Shown here piece after piece: positions 7,619 through 17,432 of a stretch of 64,000 nt of DNA; the first letter of the stretch is position 1, and every line of letters begins with the position of its first letter. Source of the stretch: Halostella litorea (GTDB taxonomy: Archaea; Halobacteriota; Halobacteria; Halobacteriales; Natronoarchaeaceae); the NCBI RefSeq assembly GCF_004785955.1, contig NZ_SJER01000009.1, positions 31,939 to 95,938 of the forward strand. Reading direction: 5' to 3'. The notes under the pieces are model-generated. The model was not told the DNA's origin. It searched no databases and saw nothing but the letters and a program-made list of their open reading frames with translations. The position numbers and the translations under genes are program-made.

Positions 7619-10345
7619 TCAGTAGCTCGTGATATCCCGATCTCCGAGCACCCGCGTGTACGTGTCGTCGCCGGTCACGTCCGCGAGCCGTCCCGCGAGT
7701 TCACGCAGATCGTCATCGACGTCCCACTTTTCGACGTAGTTCTGGACCGCCTGGCCCTTCTCGTAGCGGTACCGGAGGAACTGGAGCTTGTCGAGGTTCG
7801 AGAGGTGGTCGCCGCCGTCGCCGTTGACGTGCTCCTGGATGTACGCTTGGCGCTTCTCGTTGTCCCACGTGCCGAGTTCGAAGCCGTCGTTCTGGTTGTA
7901 CAGGCGCATCTCCTTGAGCTCCTCCGGCGTGGCGTTCGTCCCGCGACAGAGCTTGTTGACGTCGTCGTACGAAGGGTTGTCCGTATCCAGCAGATCAACA
8001 AACACATCTTCAACGCCAATATCGCTGGCATCTTGGATGATACCGTAGATCTCCTGAACGACTTCCTTCGCACTCATGACCTCACCGTCCCGCTGAACCT
8101 TTCCGTGGTGTTTGGAATATTCTCGGAAACAGTCGCCCATTTCCATCACGCCAATATCGCCTTGTGAGAGGTTTCGCCCTTCTTCGAGTCTCCTACGAGT
8201 TCGTCTTGCAGTCCGGTATATTTCCCGGCGAAGAGAATCCCAGCTCATCGCAGTCGTCTCTTCAGCAGGGCGAGCAACGACTAGGATATCGAATGAAACT
8301 GCTTTTCCAATTACGTTATTTCCAAATTTCACCTGATCTGCGCTAATGGGATACGTAGCCGTCACCTCAAATCCAACATCGCATAGTGCTTCCAGCAATT
8401 CACCCCACGACTCAGAGTCGCTATGGTGGTACGTGAAGGATAGTACACCATCTTTCTTCAACATGCGCTTGATATTGGCAAACCCTTGTTTGATTTCTGA
8501 CTCAAATTCTTCAGGCCCCTTTCCTTGAGCAGGATTTGCTACTATACTGGACTCACTATCTGTCAGTTCGGGCTCAAATTCATCATACTCGTCTTGAAGT
8601 ATGAGGCGTTGCCAGACATAGAAATAGTTAGACAACTCAGAATATATAACATTATCATAGTAGGGTGGGTCAGTTATTACCGCATCAAAGAGTTCATCAG
8701 TTTCCAGATCGCGCATATCGCCACAATGAAGAGTGAAATCTTCGCCAATTGGCGTGTTGAATTCCCCTGTTTCTACTGTATCTGGCTCTGACAAAGACGG
8801 GTCCGTAATGAACTCGGGCTTTTCATCCTCTTTAGGGTATTTTATATATCGCTCTGTTGGGGAACGTGCATACTCACACCCCCGAATAATCATATCCCAA
8901 GTAGACTGGAATGTACCGATACCGTACTCTGTACCCCATAAGTTCCCCTCCGCAGGCTTATGAGGCGGATCAAACGAATTTGTATTAAACATATTAACAG
9001 AATGGTTCCGGCCTGCGTTGTAGCCAATCATCATACTGTTATAATTGAGAGACTCGGTGAACGCCAGAAGAAGATACTCACGTGCCTGCTTGTGCTCAAC
9101 TTGGCTGATTTCCTTCAGGAGGGTACTTAAGCAGAGAAGCTGACGGCTATTGTACATATCTGTCCACTCTTCATAGCCCTTCTTCAGGACGTTAAATCCG
9201 CCACCGATCCCTCCCTCAAAGGCGGAACTATCTGTTTTGATCCCAACCGGTATCTTGCCATCTGGAATATACCTAGTGAGGTCTTTGCTGCTCTCCCACT
9301 CTGATTCAGCAGTTTGGTACAGCTCCCGGTCACTGGCGGACGCCGGTTTGTAAGACTTTATTGCCTCTTTACCCATCCCTTCATCATCACAGGTAGGGCA
9401 ATAATATTCGATAGCATACAGACGCTTGTCAAAACCTCCTCTTTCGTCAATTCTATCAATTATTCCATATCGCTGACCACAGGAGCGGCAAGAATACTTT
9501 CCATCAGATACCGTCCCTTCTTCTGGCACAAACGTATTTCCGCATTTACAAGAGCACTTCTCCCGCCAGTCGTCAACCAAAATCACAGACTCACATTCCG
9601 GACAGTAGACGTGGTACTTGTCTTTATTATCGTATCGACCCTTTCCTACCCTAAAGTCATTGAACAGAGGGACCATCTCACCGCAGGACGTACAATCCAA
9701 CTCTTTAGCCCACAAGTAGTACATTACATCCGCACGGTGATCGCCATTCGGGCAGTCAGTCTCGTAATATTGTGTTATCTTATCAGCTACGCGTTCCTGT
9801 AATTTGTCGAACTCCTGTTCTAGTTTCTCAATGTTAGCTTGCCCTGCTTCCAACTGCTTCTTAGTAATGAACCAAGCTACGGGGTTGAGATCGTTCCCTA
9901 CGACCTCAGCACCGAATCTCGAAGCCTCAACTAGAGAGGTTCCACCCCCCATAAACGGATCTAAAACGCGTTTGTTCTCTACAGTTACGTCCTTGGGGTA
10001 GAGTTCCCACAGATCCTCCGGATCATCCAATGAAACAGATTCGACAAGCGAATGGATTTCCTCGGCCGAGGATGAAAAACTGTCTAGTTTTTCATTCTCT
10101 TGAGTGGGATCAGTAACCTTGATTTCTGATTCATTATCCAGAAGTGAATAAAGGGAAACAGCCCGGAACACGCAACCCAGACGACGAGCCCACCATTTGT
10201 GCATAGTGTAGACAGGGCGATACCATTGCTTAGCTCGTCCCTCTTTTTCACCGATATCGTTTATCAATTCAATTGGGAACCCGCGTTCAATGGGGAGTTC
10301 CGTTCGCTCCTGCCGGCCCTGTGAAGGTCCAGATTGCTCAGACAT
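7619..10345 (-). CDS. DUF1156-type adenine-specific DNA methylase with zinc ribbons
   Basis: A 908-residue amino-methyltransferase. The N-terminus has the DUF1156 signature (FPIELIND then HKWWARRLG near 45-57). The SAM-binding motif DPFMGGGT is at 129-136, and the catalytic DPPYYDN starts at residue 559. Between them are several CxxC pairs (CTSCG, CPEC, CSCKCG, CRSCG) forming zinc ribbons, the usual arrangement in this family. The family is repeatedly found with DUF499 ATPases and helicases in archaeal and bacterial defence islands, and a DUF499 gene lies 1.3 kb away. It probably marks host DNA. Oddly, bases up to about 8070 (the C-terminal ~150 residues) have GC-rich codon use while the rest is clearly AT-richer, which suggests recombination inside the gene. 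Confidence 0.82.
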   Translation of the reverse strand: MSEQSGPSQGRQERTELPIERGFPIELINDIGEKEGRAKQWYRPVYTMHKWWARRLGCVFRAVSLYSLLDNESEIKVTDPTQENEKLDSFSSSAEEIHSLVESVSLDDPEDLWELYPKDVTVENKRVLDPFMGGGTSLVEASRFGAEVVGNDLNPVAWFITKKQLEAGQANIEKLEQEFDKLQERVADKITQYYETDCPNGDHRADVMYYLWAKELDCTSCGEMVPLFNDFRVGKGRYDNKDKYHVYCPECESVILVDDWREKCSCKCGNTFVPEEGTVSDGKYSCRSCGQRYGIIDRIDERGGFDKRLYAIEYYCPTCDDEGMGKEAIKSYKPASASDRELYQTAESEWESSKDLTRYIPDGKIPVGIKTDSSAFEGGIGGGFNVLKKGYEEWTDMYNSRQLLCLSTLLKEISQVEHKQAREYLLLAFTESLNYNSMMIGYNAGRNHSVNMFNTNSFDPPHKPAEGNLWGTEYGIGTFQSTWDMIIRGCEYARSPTERYIKYPKEDEKPEFITDPSLSEPDTVETGEFNTPIGEDFTLHCGDMRDLETDELFDAVITDPPYYDNVIYSELSNYFYVWQRLILQDEYDEFEPELTDSESSIVANPAQGKGPEEFESEIKQGFANIKRMLKKDGVLSFTYHHSDSESWGELLEALCDVGFEVTATYPISADQVKFGNNVIGKAVSFDILVVARPAEETTAMSWDSLRREIYRTARRTRRRLEEGRNLSQGDIGVMEMGDCFREYSKHHGKVQRDGEVMSAKEVVQEIYGIIQDASDIGVEDVFVDLLDTDNPSYDDVNKLCRGTNATPEELKEMRLYNQNDGFELGTWDNEKRQAYIQEHVNGDGGDHLSNLDKLQFLRYRYEKGQAVQNYVEKWDVDDDLRELAGRLADVTGDDTYTRVLGDRDITSY

Positions 10346-10504
10346 TATTCAGTATATAGAAGCGATTACGCAGGAGCCCCATAAGTGTGCGTTCTTTCAG
10401 CGGTAGAGAGACACCCGGGAATCCACCCCTGAGTCTGAGAGTGATCTAAGCTTGATCAGGTTGAAAGTACATGGTTTGATACAGGCAAAGGTCAGACAGA
10501 TAGT

Positions 10505-11665
10505 ATGGCCGCCCCAGCGTGGTTTTATTCAACGATTGCTCAGGCATCGGCAGCAATTATCGGCCTGACAATTGCGTTTACAGTCTCTACTCATTTGAGC
10601 CGAAGGGAACGCCGGCGTAGGCGTACTGATAAAGCACGAGAAGAGGCAATCGAACTCAAACAGCGGTATCAGCCGCTAATGGACACAATCGCACGGACAG
10701 TCAGAGAAAATGCAGATGTTAATGTTGACAACACACGCTACGAGTTAGAAGACGTCTCTTCAGTTGAATCATGGGCCAGTAATAAGAATACACCAGTCTC
10801 TGCGCAAATCTGGGCACTCACCTCGGGGATTTCACATACCCTCTCGGATTTTACTGTACTTTCCGCAGAACCCACACGCGAGCAGTTAGCAAAATTGCAG
10901 AATGCCGTCCAAGAACTCGAATACAGTCTGCTCTACCGCGATAATGGAAACGATAGAATTCTCTATACAGAGATAACGGGTCAACCACCCGAAGAAGCGG
11001 ATGGATTCTATTATCACGATGACATACTGGAAGACGCTGATCAGATCAGTGCGTGGTTAGACAGAAATCGACGAACACGAGACGAGAACATTGCAGGTGC
11101 CCGCCCAGAGGACTTGACAGGGAAGAATATTTTCTCCCTTGTGACGATAATGGAAATCCTCGATTCGGACCTAGATAGCTTCGGAGTTAATGCCGTAGAA
11201 AGTGACTTGACGGCGGACTTCCTGCAGCGCAACTTCGGATCACATGTTCTTTCTACCAGTGCGAGACTCGCAGTTTTTGGTATCTTCCTGCCAATGCTGT
11301 TTCTAATCAGTTCACCAGATCTTTCGTTGCCGATGCAGGTTGTCGAAGCCATCCCCTCGATATTCTTCGACGTAATCGATGGTTCCCATATCCTACTTAA
11401 TCTACTTGCCCAGATCACAATACTCTCTGCAAGTGCGTTCTACACGGTTCGGCTCTTCACCATTATGAGACTAGATATGAACACGACTGTCCCCACAATG
11501 GGAGAGCTTCTAGGAGTTGACAACGGAGACGAGTCAAGTACTGAATCAGATACGACCTCTGAGAATGGACGATTGGCGAGATTGCTACGGTATGTTGCTC
11601 AGTGGGCTCAGATGAAATCCCTCCCCAAAGATCTTCAGGACGATATCCAAGAAACCGGATCGTAG
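10505..11665 (+). CDS. Three-TM membrane protein of unknown function inside the methylase cluster
   Basis: A 386-residue protein. One hydrophobic segment lies at about 8-27, followed by an Arg-rich cytoplasmic stretch. A long soluble middle follows, then two more hydrophobic segments near 255-272 and 295-318 and an acidic tail. It is transcribed opposite to the methylase, with a 159-base shared upstream region, and converges on the DUF499 gene. Its DNA is AT-richer than the DUF499 gene. The shape (TM anchor plus soluble domain) resembles many membrane effectors of defence systems, but I see no motif that proves this. It may also be an unrelated insertion. Confidence 0.6.
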   Translation: MAAPAWFYSTIAQASAAIIGLTIAFTVSTHLSRRERRRRRTDKAREEAIELKQRYQPLMDTIARTVRENADVNVDNTRYELEDVSSVESWASNKNTPVSAQIWALTSGISHTLSDFTVLSAEPTREQLAKLQNAVQELEYSLLYRDNGNDRILYTEITGQPPEEADGFYYHDDILEDADQISAWLDRNRRTRDENIAGARPEDLTGKNIFSLVTIMEILDSDLDSFGVNAVESDLTADFLQRNFGSHVLSTSARLAVFGIFLPMLFLISSPDLSLPMQVVEAIPSIFFDVIDGSHILLNLLAQITILSASAFYTVRLFTIMRLDMNTTVPTMGELLGVDNGDESSTESDTTSENGRLARLLRYVAQWAQMKSLPKDLQDDIQETGS

Positions 11666-11679
11666 CACTCCCAATAACG

Positions 11680-14600
11680 CTACTTTTGGAAGGTGATCTC
11701 GATCTTTAGGCTCGACGCCTCTTCCGGCATCCGCTCAAACAGGTCCTGCACCTTCGTGTAGTCCTGTTCGGACCGCAACGTCAAGCTGACCTGCGTCCGC
11801 TCAACGTCGGCGGTCCCCTGAAGAGCACCGGGAACACCCTCCCTGTCGGGCAGCATGAAGGTGACATCGCCGTACTCGACGCTCCCCGTCTGGTGGTTGT
11901 TTCGCCACTTGCTCCGCATCGCAGCGACGTCGTCGCCGTTGTACTCGAAGCGCCACGTATCAGCCTCTGTGTCGGCCTTCCGGAACGGATAGCCGGGCAC
12001 CCAGTCGGTGGCCTTGTCCGACCCGGTTGTGTTGACCACGTACTCCGGTTCCTCGTCCTTCCCGATGTTCTCCAGCAGGAACGTCCGCACCATGTACTCG
12101 GTGACGCTGTCGTCGAAGCGGTCGGTGACCTTGTTGACGGTGAACTGGTCACCCGGTTCCAAGTCCTCGATGTACGCCAGAATCTGGTCACCGATTCGGT
12201 CGGACACCGTCGGGACAATCTTGACGGTGGTCGGCTCGCGATCGCCGAGCGATCCGAGATACCGACCGCCGGCCTCCAGCACGTAGTCGTCGACGAGGAA
12301 CTCGTTGACCGCCTCACGAGCAACCGATTCGGTCTCGTCTGGTGGCAGGAACACCGCTTCGTCCGACCGAACTTCCCCGATGATCGTGTCGAGATTCGCG
12401 TACCCGTCGTCGTCGATATGCTCCTCGATACGGTCCACGAGGGACGACGCACCGACGACCTCCGCACCGCCAACGTCGCGAAGCGTCGCGTCGGACTGCG
12501 GCTTGTCGAGGATCTCGTTCCCTTTCACGATGACGTACTGGTCCTCACGGGCGAGCCGGCCGATAGCCCGCATCACAACATCGTGACTGTCGCCGTCGAT
12601 CCAGATCTCGCCGTCCTCAACGAGTTCCAGTTCGAAGTCGCCGATATCGAGCGCAGTCGTCCCGCTCCCGAAGCGCTGGCGGAGCTCCTGCTCAGCGTCA
12701 TCGACACCCCACACGTCCACGTCATCCTGCTGAACGAGTACAGTGTCCAGCGAGCTTCCGGAAAGGTCGTCGCGGAATCCGCCAGTATCACGGGCGAGTA
12801 CCGGCTTGCCGTCGAGCGCTTCGACGGTTGCGTTCAACACGTCGTTGGCACTGCCAGGAATCGGGAGTTCCGGGTCACGGAGGAACTGCTCGTAGATATC
12901 CTCGACCGATATTTCCCCACGTCGCTCCAGAAGGTCCTCGGCGATGTCCCAGACGTGCGACTGGAGGTCGAACGGGTCAGCTGCCGCAGAGTCCGCAATG
13001 TTCGAGGCGTCGAGTTCCGCCTCGTCGAGGACGAAGACATCGAGATCCATCGGCTCCACTTTCGCCCACTCGTCATCGTCCATCAGATTGTCGCCGTCGA
13101 TCACATCGCCGTACAGGAGTTGAAGCTCTTCACGGAGCTCGTTCTCCTCCTGCTCCATCATACTGCGAATCGATGTGCGGATTTCGTCGTCGAGAGACTC
13201 GTCGGCAAGTACCTGTCGCGCGCCCTCGATGTACCGTGCCTTGTCGATATACCGTGTGCCGGACTCGATGGCCTTGTCTCCCGAGGGCTGGACGAACACG
13301 AGTGTGTTGCGCCACTCGCGTCCACGACCGTCGTTCGTGATGACCTTCTTCACTTCGTCCTTGGTCCACTGGCCGTCCTTCACGACGACCTTCACCTCAC
13401 GGTCGTCCGGGATATCCCGCATATCGTTCGTCCGGAACCCGACTGGGTGCGCGTTCGAGCCGAAGATATCCGTGATGAAGTCCGCGATCTCGGCCTTCGC
13501 TGACGTCTCGGACACATCCACGGCTGCGTTCCGGATGAGTGCGTTCGGGTTCTGCCGGTCGCGGATGGCGTACTTCCCGTTCAGCTTATGGAGGTGCCAT
13601 GCAACGCCGTGCAATCGTTCGAGGTTGAGGACGACGTCGGAGACGAGATCACCTGTCTGGTAGGCACCTATCACGATCTCCGACACCTCCGCACCCTCGC
13701 CTTCGCTCGGCTTCAACGAGTAGAGGAGAATCGTGTTCAGGATGCGACGACCGTGGGGCACTTCATCCGTGTCAACACGACTTTTGATGTCACCGGTAGC
13801 GGCGTTCAGTCGTTCGTAGTTGATCTTCGCCAGTTCGTCCTCAAACTCGATGGCGTCGATGTCGCCGTGTGTGATCAGGTCCGTCTGATCCTGCATCTGC
13901 AAGAGGACCTTCGAGAAGAGGTAGATCATCCCGCGCGTGTTCTGGTTGCCCTCATCGGCGTAGTAGCGTGTCTCGAGGGCATCCAGAAGCACAGGGTGGA
14001 ACGGATAGAGATCGTGCATCTCCGACAGCAAGTCGTCGGGGAGATCAACGTGCCCGTCGGCTTGGTCATATGCGTCGAAGTACCCGTTGACGATCTCGCG
14101 GGCCGCACTCTCGTTTACGGAGTCGATCAGGCGGTGGCGCAGGACCTCGCGCTTGTCCACCTGGTTGTTCATGTTGACCTCGACCGCCTGTTCCCGATTC
14201 AGAATGTCGTGAACCTCAGATCCTTCGCGGAGCACCGAGACGATCGTGTAGAGTTCGAGATCCGAGAGCGCGGTCGATTCGAGCAGTGACTGGAGGAAGG
14301 CCTTGTTCGCGCTCTTTCGGTCACCCTGAAGCGTATCGAACCAGTCCTCTAATTCGTCCACGAAGAATGCGACCGTGGTGTCGCCGACAGCCTCCTGAAT
14401 CGTCTGCATATCGGGATAGCCACCCGACTCGAACGTTCCAGGATCGTAATCGAGCGCCTCGAAGAACGGCTCCCAGAGGTACTCGTACTGTTCGTTCTGC
14501 ATCGCAACCGTGATCGGCGTCGCCGACTCCGGAAGCGCAGCGTCGAACCCTTCAACCGAATCACTTGCCCACGCAGCCGCGGCGTCGGGATCGTCGAAAC

Positions 14601-14895
14601 AGTGGTACAGTGCCACCATCTGGTGAGACTTCCCACTGCCGTACGGGCCATAGAGAATGTGCGTGCCACGTGGGTCGTCCCCAGTCAAGGAATCACGAAG
14701 AATCGAAAGGGCCTCCCGAAGGCCCTGAGTCATCAGCGTCCGTTCGAAAAAGAGTGCTGCGTCAGACTCGAACTCGTCATCGTCATCAACATTGTAGAGT
14801 TTTACCTGCCCATCGATCTGTCCTTCTTCCCGAAGCTCGCGGCTGAGAGTCACCGTGTCTTCGAGCGTATTTGGTAAGGATCCCGTCTGTGCCAT
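11680..14895 (-). CDS. DUF499-type AAA+ ATPase, partner of the DUF1156-type methylase
   Basis: About 1,071 residues from the ATG at 14895; an in-frame start at 14928 would add 11. From the earlier start the Walker A motif GPYGSGKS falls at 94-101. The protein is very acidic and continues through the AAA core into several small domains, ending with repeated segments that look like winged helices or DNA-binding modules. DUF499 proteins are large ATPases encoded next to DUF1156 methylases in defence islands; they are thought to drive a restriction-like activity, but the mechanism is not settled. A 186-residue gene lies 67 bases upstream in the same direction and may be co-transcribed. Confidence 0.75.
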   Translation of the reverse strand: MAQTGSLPNTLEDTVTLSRELREEGQIDGQVKLYNVDDDDEFESDAALFFERTLMTQGLREALSILRDSLTGDDPRGTHILYGPYGSGKSHQMVALYHCFDDPDAAAAWASDSVEGFDAALPESATPITVAMQNEQYEYLWEPFFEALDYDPGTFESGGYPDMQTIQEAVGDTTVAFFVDELEDWFDTLQGDRKSANKAFLQSLLESTALSDLELYTIVSVLREGSEVHDILNREQAVEVNMNNQVDKREVLRHRLIDSVNESAAREIVNGYFDAYDQADGHVDLPDDLLSEMHDLYPFHPVLLDALETRYYADEGNQNTRGMIYLFSKVLLQMQDQTDLITHGDIDAIEFEDELAKINYERLNAATGDIKSRVDTDEVPHGRRILNTILLYSLKPSEGEGAEVSEIVIGAYQTGDLVSDVVLNLERLHGVAWHLHKLNGKYAIRDRQNPNALIRNAAVDVSETSAKAEIADFITDIFGSNAHPVGFRTNDMRDIPDDREVKVVVKDGQWTKDEVKKVITNDGRGREWRNTLVFVQPSGDKAIESGTRYIDKARYIEGARQVLADESLDDEIRTSIRSMMEQEENELREELQLLYGDVIDGDNLMDDDEWAKVEPMDLDVFVLDEAELDASNIADSAAADPFDLQSHVWDIAEDLLERRGEISVEDIYEQFLRDPELPIPGSANDVLNATVEALDGKPVLARDTGGFRDDLSGSSLDTVLVQQDDVDVWGVDDAEQELRQRFGSGTTALDIGDFELELVEDGEIWIDGDSHDVVMRAIGRLAREDQYVIVKGNEILDKPQSDATLRDVGGAEVVGASSLVDRIEEHIDDDGYANLDTIIGEVRSDEAVFLPPDETESVAREAVNEFLVDDYVLEAGGRYLGSLGDREPTTVKIVPTVSDRIGDQILAYIEDLEPGDQFTVNKVTDRFDDSVTEYMVRTFLLENIGKDEEPEYVVNTTGSDKATDWVPGYPFRKADTEADTWRFEYNGDDVAAMRSKWRNNHQTGSVEYGDVTFMLPDREGVPGALQGTADVERTQVSLTLRSEQDYTKVQDLFERMPEEASSLKIEITFQK

Positions 14896-14962
14896 CTTGA
14901 TACTTAAACAAACCTCAGTGGCACCCAATAAACACTATGGTCCCGCGAATTCAGCAGCTTTG

Positions 14963-15523
14963 TTAGTAGTCTTCAGCCATATCGGGAGGAATCGGAGTGT
15001 GGGTGCAATTCGGCCGACTAGGGATTGTTACGGGCGTGTCGTAGTTCTCTTTATCATACCGTTCTTTCAATCGGTTAAGTAGCGGGTCAATTTCCCACGT
15101 GTCGCCAGCTAGTTTCCTGGTACACTCTGACCCTCTGTTTTCGTGTGGCGAATGTGGAATATAGCATTCTGAGTACCCGAGTTCCTTCAGTTGTAGAAAT
15201 GCCCCGTGGTTGTAGAAGCGAACAGCTTGCATTCGAATCAAGGCCTCATTCCAATCGCTGCTAAACGTATTATTATCGTGTGAATGCGGCGATTCGCGCC
15301 GTGGAAGCTCCTGTAGAACACGTTCGTATGCCTCTTGATATTCAATTTCGCAGTCAAAGAAGTCGAGGAGAATATCTCGTGCATTTTGTTCTCGGTCACC
15401 GCCTTCTACCCTCTTTCCATAGATTGGGCGACCAGGAATGATATCGGCGATCTGCGTTTGAAGGGCATCGTTACTTCGGATTGCTTCGGGGATTTCTAAG
15501 TAGTGACTGGCCCACTGGGTCAT
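14963..15523 (-). CDS. Small protein with Mu-F/SPP1 gp7-like motif (uncertain)
   Basis: A 186-residue protein of a kind not expected here. Its C-terminal half reads ELGYSECY, then SECTRKLAG, then DTWEID and a final SRPNCTHTPIP. The order (aromatic pair, Cys/His cluster, Leu-Ala-Gly, WxID, PNCxH) resembles the C-terminal zinc/RNase-like domain of phage Mu F and SPP1 gp7 head-morphogenesis proteins, a fold also used in polymorphic toxins. This is my reading of a pattern, not a database match. It sits immediately upstream of the DUF499 gene in the same orientation and diverges from the SNF2 gene, so it may be a component of that system rather than phage debris. Confidence 0.6.
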   Translation of the reverse strand: MTQWASHYLEIPEAIRSNDALQTQIADIIPGRPIYGKRVEGGDREQNARDILLDFFDCEIEYQEAYERVLQELPRRESPHSHDNNTFSSDWNEALIRMQAVRFYNHGAFLQLKELGYSECYIPHSPHENRGSECTRKLAGDTWEIDPLLNRLKERYDKENYDTPVTIPSRPNCTHTPIPPDMAEDY

Positions 15524-15677
15524 CTTTGATTACCTACCCTAATGTTATTTCACACCCACTTAGTGATTCGGTGGGAGTTCAGCTGCATATTTTCACTTCC
15601 GAAATGGAGACACAGCTGCCTGGTTGCTGATTTGTAGTCACAAAACGTATTTCACGCACACCTGCTTCTACGAACAT

Positions 15678-17432
15678 ATGAGCGGGTACGACCTCGTCGA
15701 TATCGAGGTCACACACGAATCTGCTGACGATCTTCTGGATTCACTGTCTGAGGACGGTACTGATGGGAGTCATCTGCAGAGTATCCAGGCACTCCGTCTG
15801 CAAGCAGGCCAACCAGATTCAGAACTCCGGTCACTGAAAGAGTTGGACGAGAACGCCGTCAAACTTCTCGAACACCAAGTGGATGCAGCCTACCGGGCTC
15901 TCTTCGAAATGGACGGAAAAGCACTCCTGGCTGACGAGGTCGGTCTCGGGAAGACCATCGAGGTCGGGATGATTCTCAAAGAGATGCACTTCCGTGAAAC
16001 GGACGAATCCGTCCTCATCCTCACTCCTGCACAGTTGGCCAAACAGTGGCAGGCTGAACTCCGAGAGAAATTCGGTCTTGACTTCGTCTGCAACTACGAC
16101 GACGAATTCGAAGATTTCGACGCCCACGATTACATCATTGCAAGCATCGATACTGCGAAGAGCGAGCGACATCGTCAGACGGTTCTTGACCGCAACTGGG
16201 ACGTTCTGGTACTCGACGAGGCCCACTACGTCAAAAACGAAGAGACGGACCGTTACGACCTGATTGACCGACTTTCCTACAACTACGCGTTCTTCCTGAC
16301 GGCGACGCCGATTCAGAACGAATTGACTGACCTGTACAACGTCGTCTCGCTACTCCGCCCTGGGCTATTCGGCACACGCGACGTCTTCCACCACTACTTC
16401 GTGAACAGCAATCAGGAGACACTGGTGAATCGAGACGAGCTACAGGATCGGTTGAACAAAGTGATGATCCGGAACCGACGGGAAGACACAGATATCGATT
16501 TCACAGATCGGACTATCGACACACGGACGTTCGATCCCACCCCGAAGGAACGTGAACTCTACCAGGCAGTCTCCGACTACGTCAAAGGTGCGTACAGTCA
16601 GGACCAAGGCCAGAAGCTCGTATTGATGCTCCTTCAGAAGGAGGTCGTCAGCAGCCCGGTCGCACTCAAGAAGACCATCGAGAAGCGACTCTACGACCAG
16701 TCGGAGCTCACGCACGCAGACGAACTGGAGTCGATCTTAGATCTGATCGATGAGATCGATACCGTGACCAAACAGGAACGGCTCTTGGATATCGTCGAAG
16801 AAGCCCGCGACAACGTTGAGATGGGGAGAGTCATCGTCTTCACTCAGTTCCGAGCAACCCAACAGCAGATCCTCGACAGACTCGCCTCGGAGGGATACAC
16901 AGTACACGCATTCCACGGCGGGCACTCAAGCAGCGAGAAGGAGCAAATTGTCGAAGACTTCGAAGAAGAGGGAGGAATCCTCGTCTCAACCGACGCTATG
17001 AGTGAAGGCCGTAACCTACAGTTTTGCAATATATTAGTCAATTTAGACTTGCCGTGGAATCCGATGCGTGTTGAACAACGTATCGGACGCGTACACCGGA
17101 TCGGCCAGAAGCGAGACGTATTCATCTTCAACATGGCGTTGAAAGATACAGTCGAAGAGTACGTACTGGAACGGTTGTACCACAAGATCGATCTCTTCCA
17201 GCAGAGCGTCGGAGAACTGAGTTCAATCTTGAGCCGCTTGGAAGAGTCGGGAACAAGCTTCGAAGACGAGATCTTCGAACGGTTGGTGGCCGCTGATTCC
17301 GAAGTCGATCTTGAGAACGACTTCGATGCGATGGCAGTTGACCTCCAGGAACAGCGCGAACTCGCCGACAAACTTGAGGAGTTCAATAGCGGTGTGTTCG
17401 AAGGATTCGATCTGGGGGAGAGCGATGACTGA
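15678..17432 (+). CDS. SNF2/RapA-type helicase of the methylase/ATPase defence cluster
   Basis: A 585-residue SF2 ATPase; the frame is open from 15624 but the ATG at 15678 starts the natural protein (MSGYDLVDIE). Motif I ADEVGLGKT has its Lys at 92, and motif II is DEAH at 180-183. Motif III is LTATPIQN. The C-terminal lobe has FHGGHSS, STDAMSEGRNLQ and the SNF2 box QRIGRVHRIGQ. No nuclease or HARP/HNH extension is fused. The next gene overlaps it by eight bases, so they form an operon. SNF2 helicases of this type are DNA translocases of DISARM and related systems, where they help exclude or process invading DNA. Confidence 0.85.
   Translation: MSGYDLVDIEVTHESADDLLDSLSEDGTDGSHLQSIQALRLQAGQPDSELRSLKELDENAVKLLEHQVDAAYRALFEMDGKALLADEVGLGKTIEVGMILKEMHFRETDESVLILTPAQLAKQWQAELREKFGLDFVCNYDDEFEDFDAHDYIIASIDTAKSERHRQTVLDRNWDVLVLDEAHYVKNEETDRYDLIDRLSYNYAFFLTATPIQNELTDLYNVVSLLRPGLFGTRDVFHHYFVNSNQETLVNRDELQDRLNKVMIRNRREDTDIDFTDRTIDTRTFDPTPKERELYQAVSDYVKGAYSQDQGQKLVLMLLQKEVVSSPVALKKTIEKRLYDQSELTHADELESILDLIDEIDTVTKQERLLDIVEEARDNVEMGRVIVFTQFRATQQQILDRLASEGYTVHAFHGGHSSSEKEQIVEDFEEEGGILVSTDAMSEGRNLQFCNILVNLDLPWNPMRVEQRIGRVHRIGQKRDVFIFNMALKDTVEEYVLERLYHKIDLFQQSVGELSSILSRLEESGTSFEDEIFERLVAADSEVDLENDFDAMAVDLQEQRELADKLEEFNSGVFEGFDLGESDD

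Noticed and set aside
7526..8167. 213-codon plus-strand frame
   Set aside because: Antisense to the methylase C-terminus in GC-rich DNA; composition is not acidic and it spans the true stop.
11893..13503. 536-codon open frame on the plus strand
   Set aside because: Antisense shadow of the DUF499 gene; Val/Arg-rich, no motif, and the opposite strand carries a clear P-loop protein.
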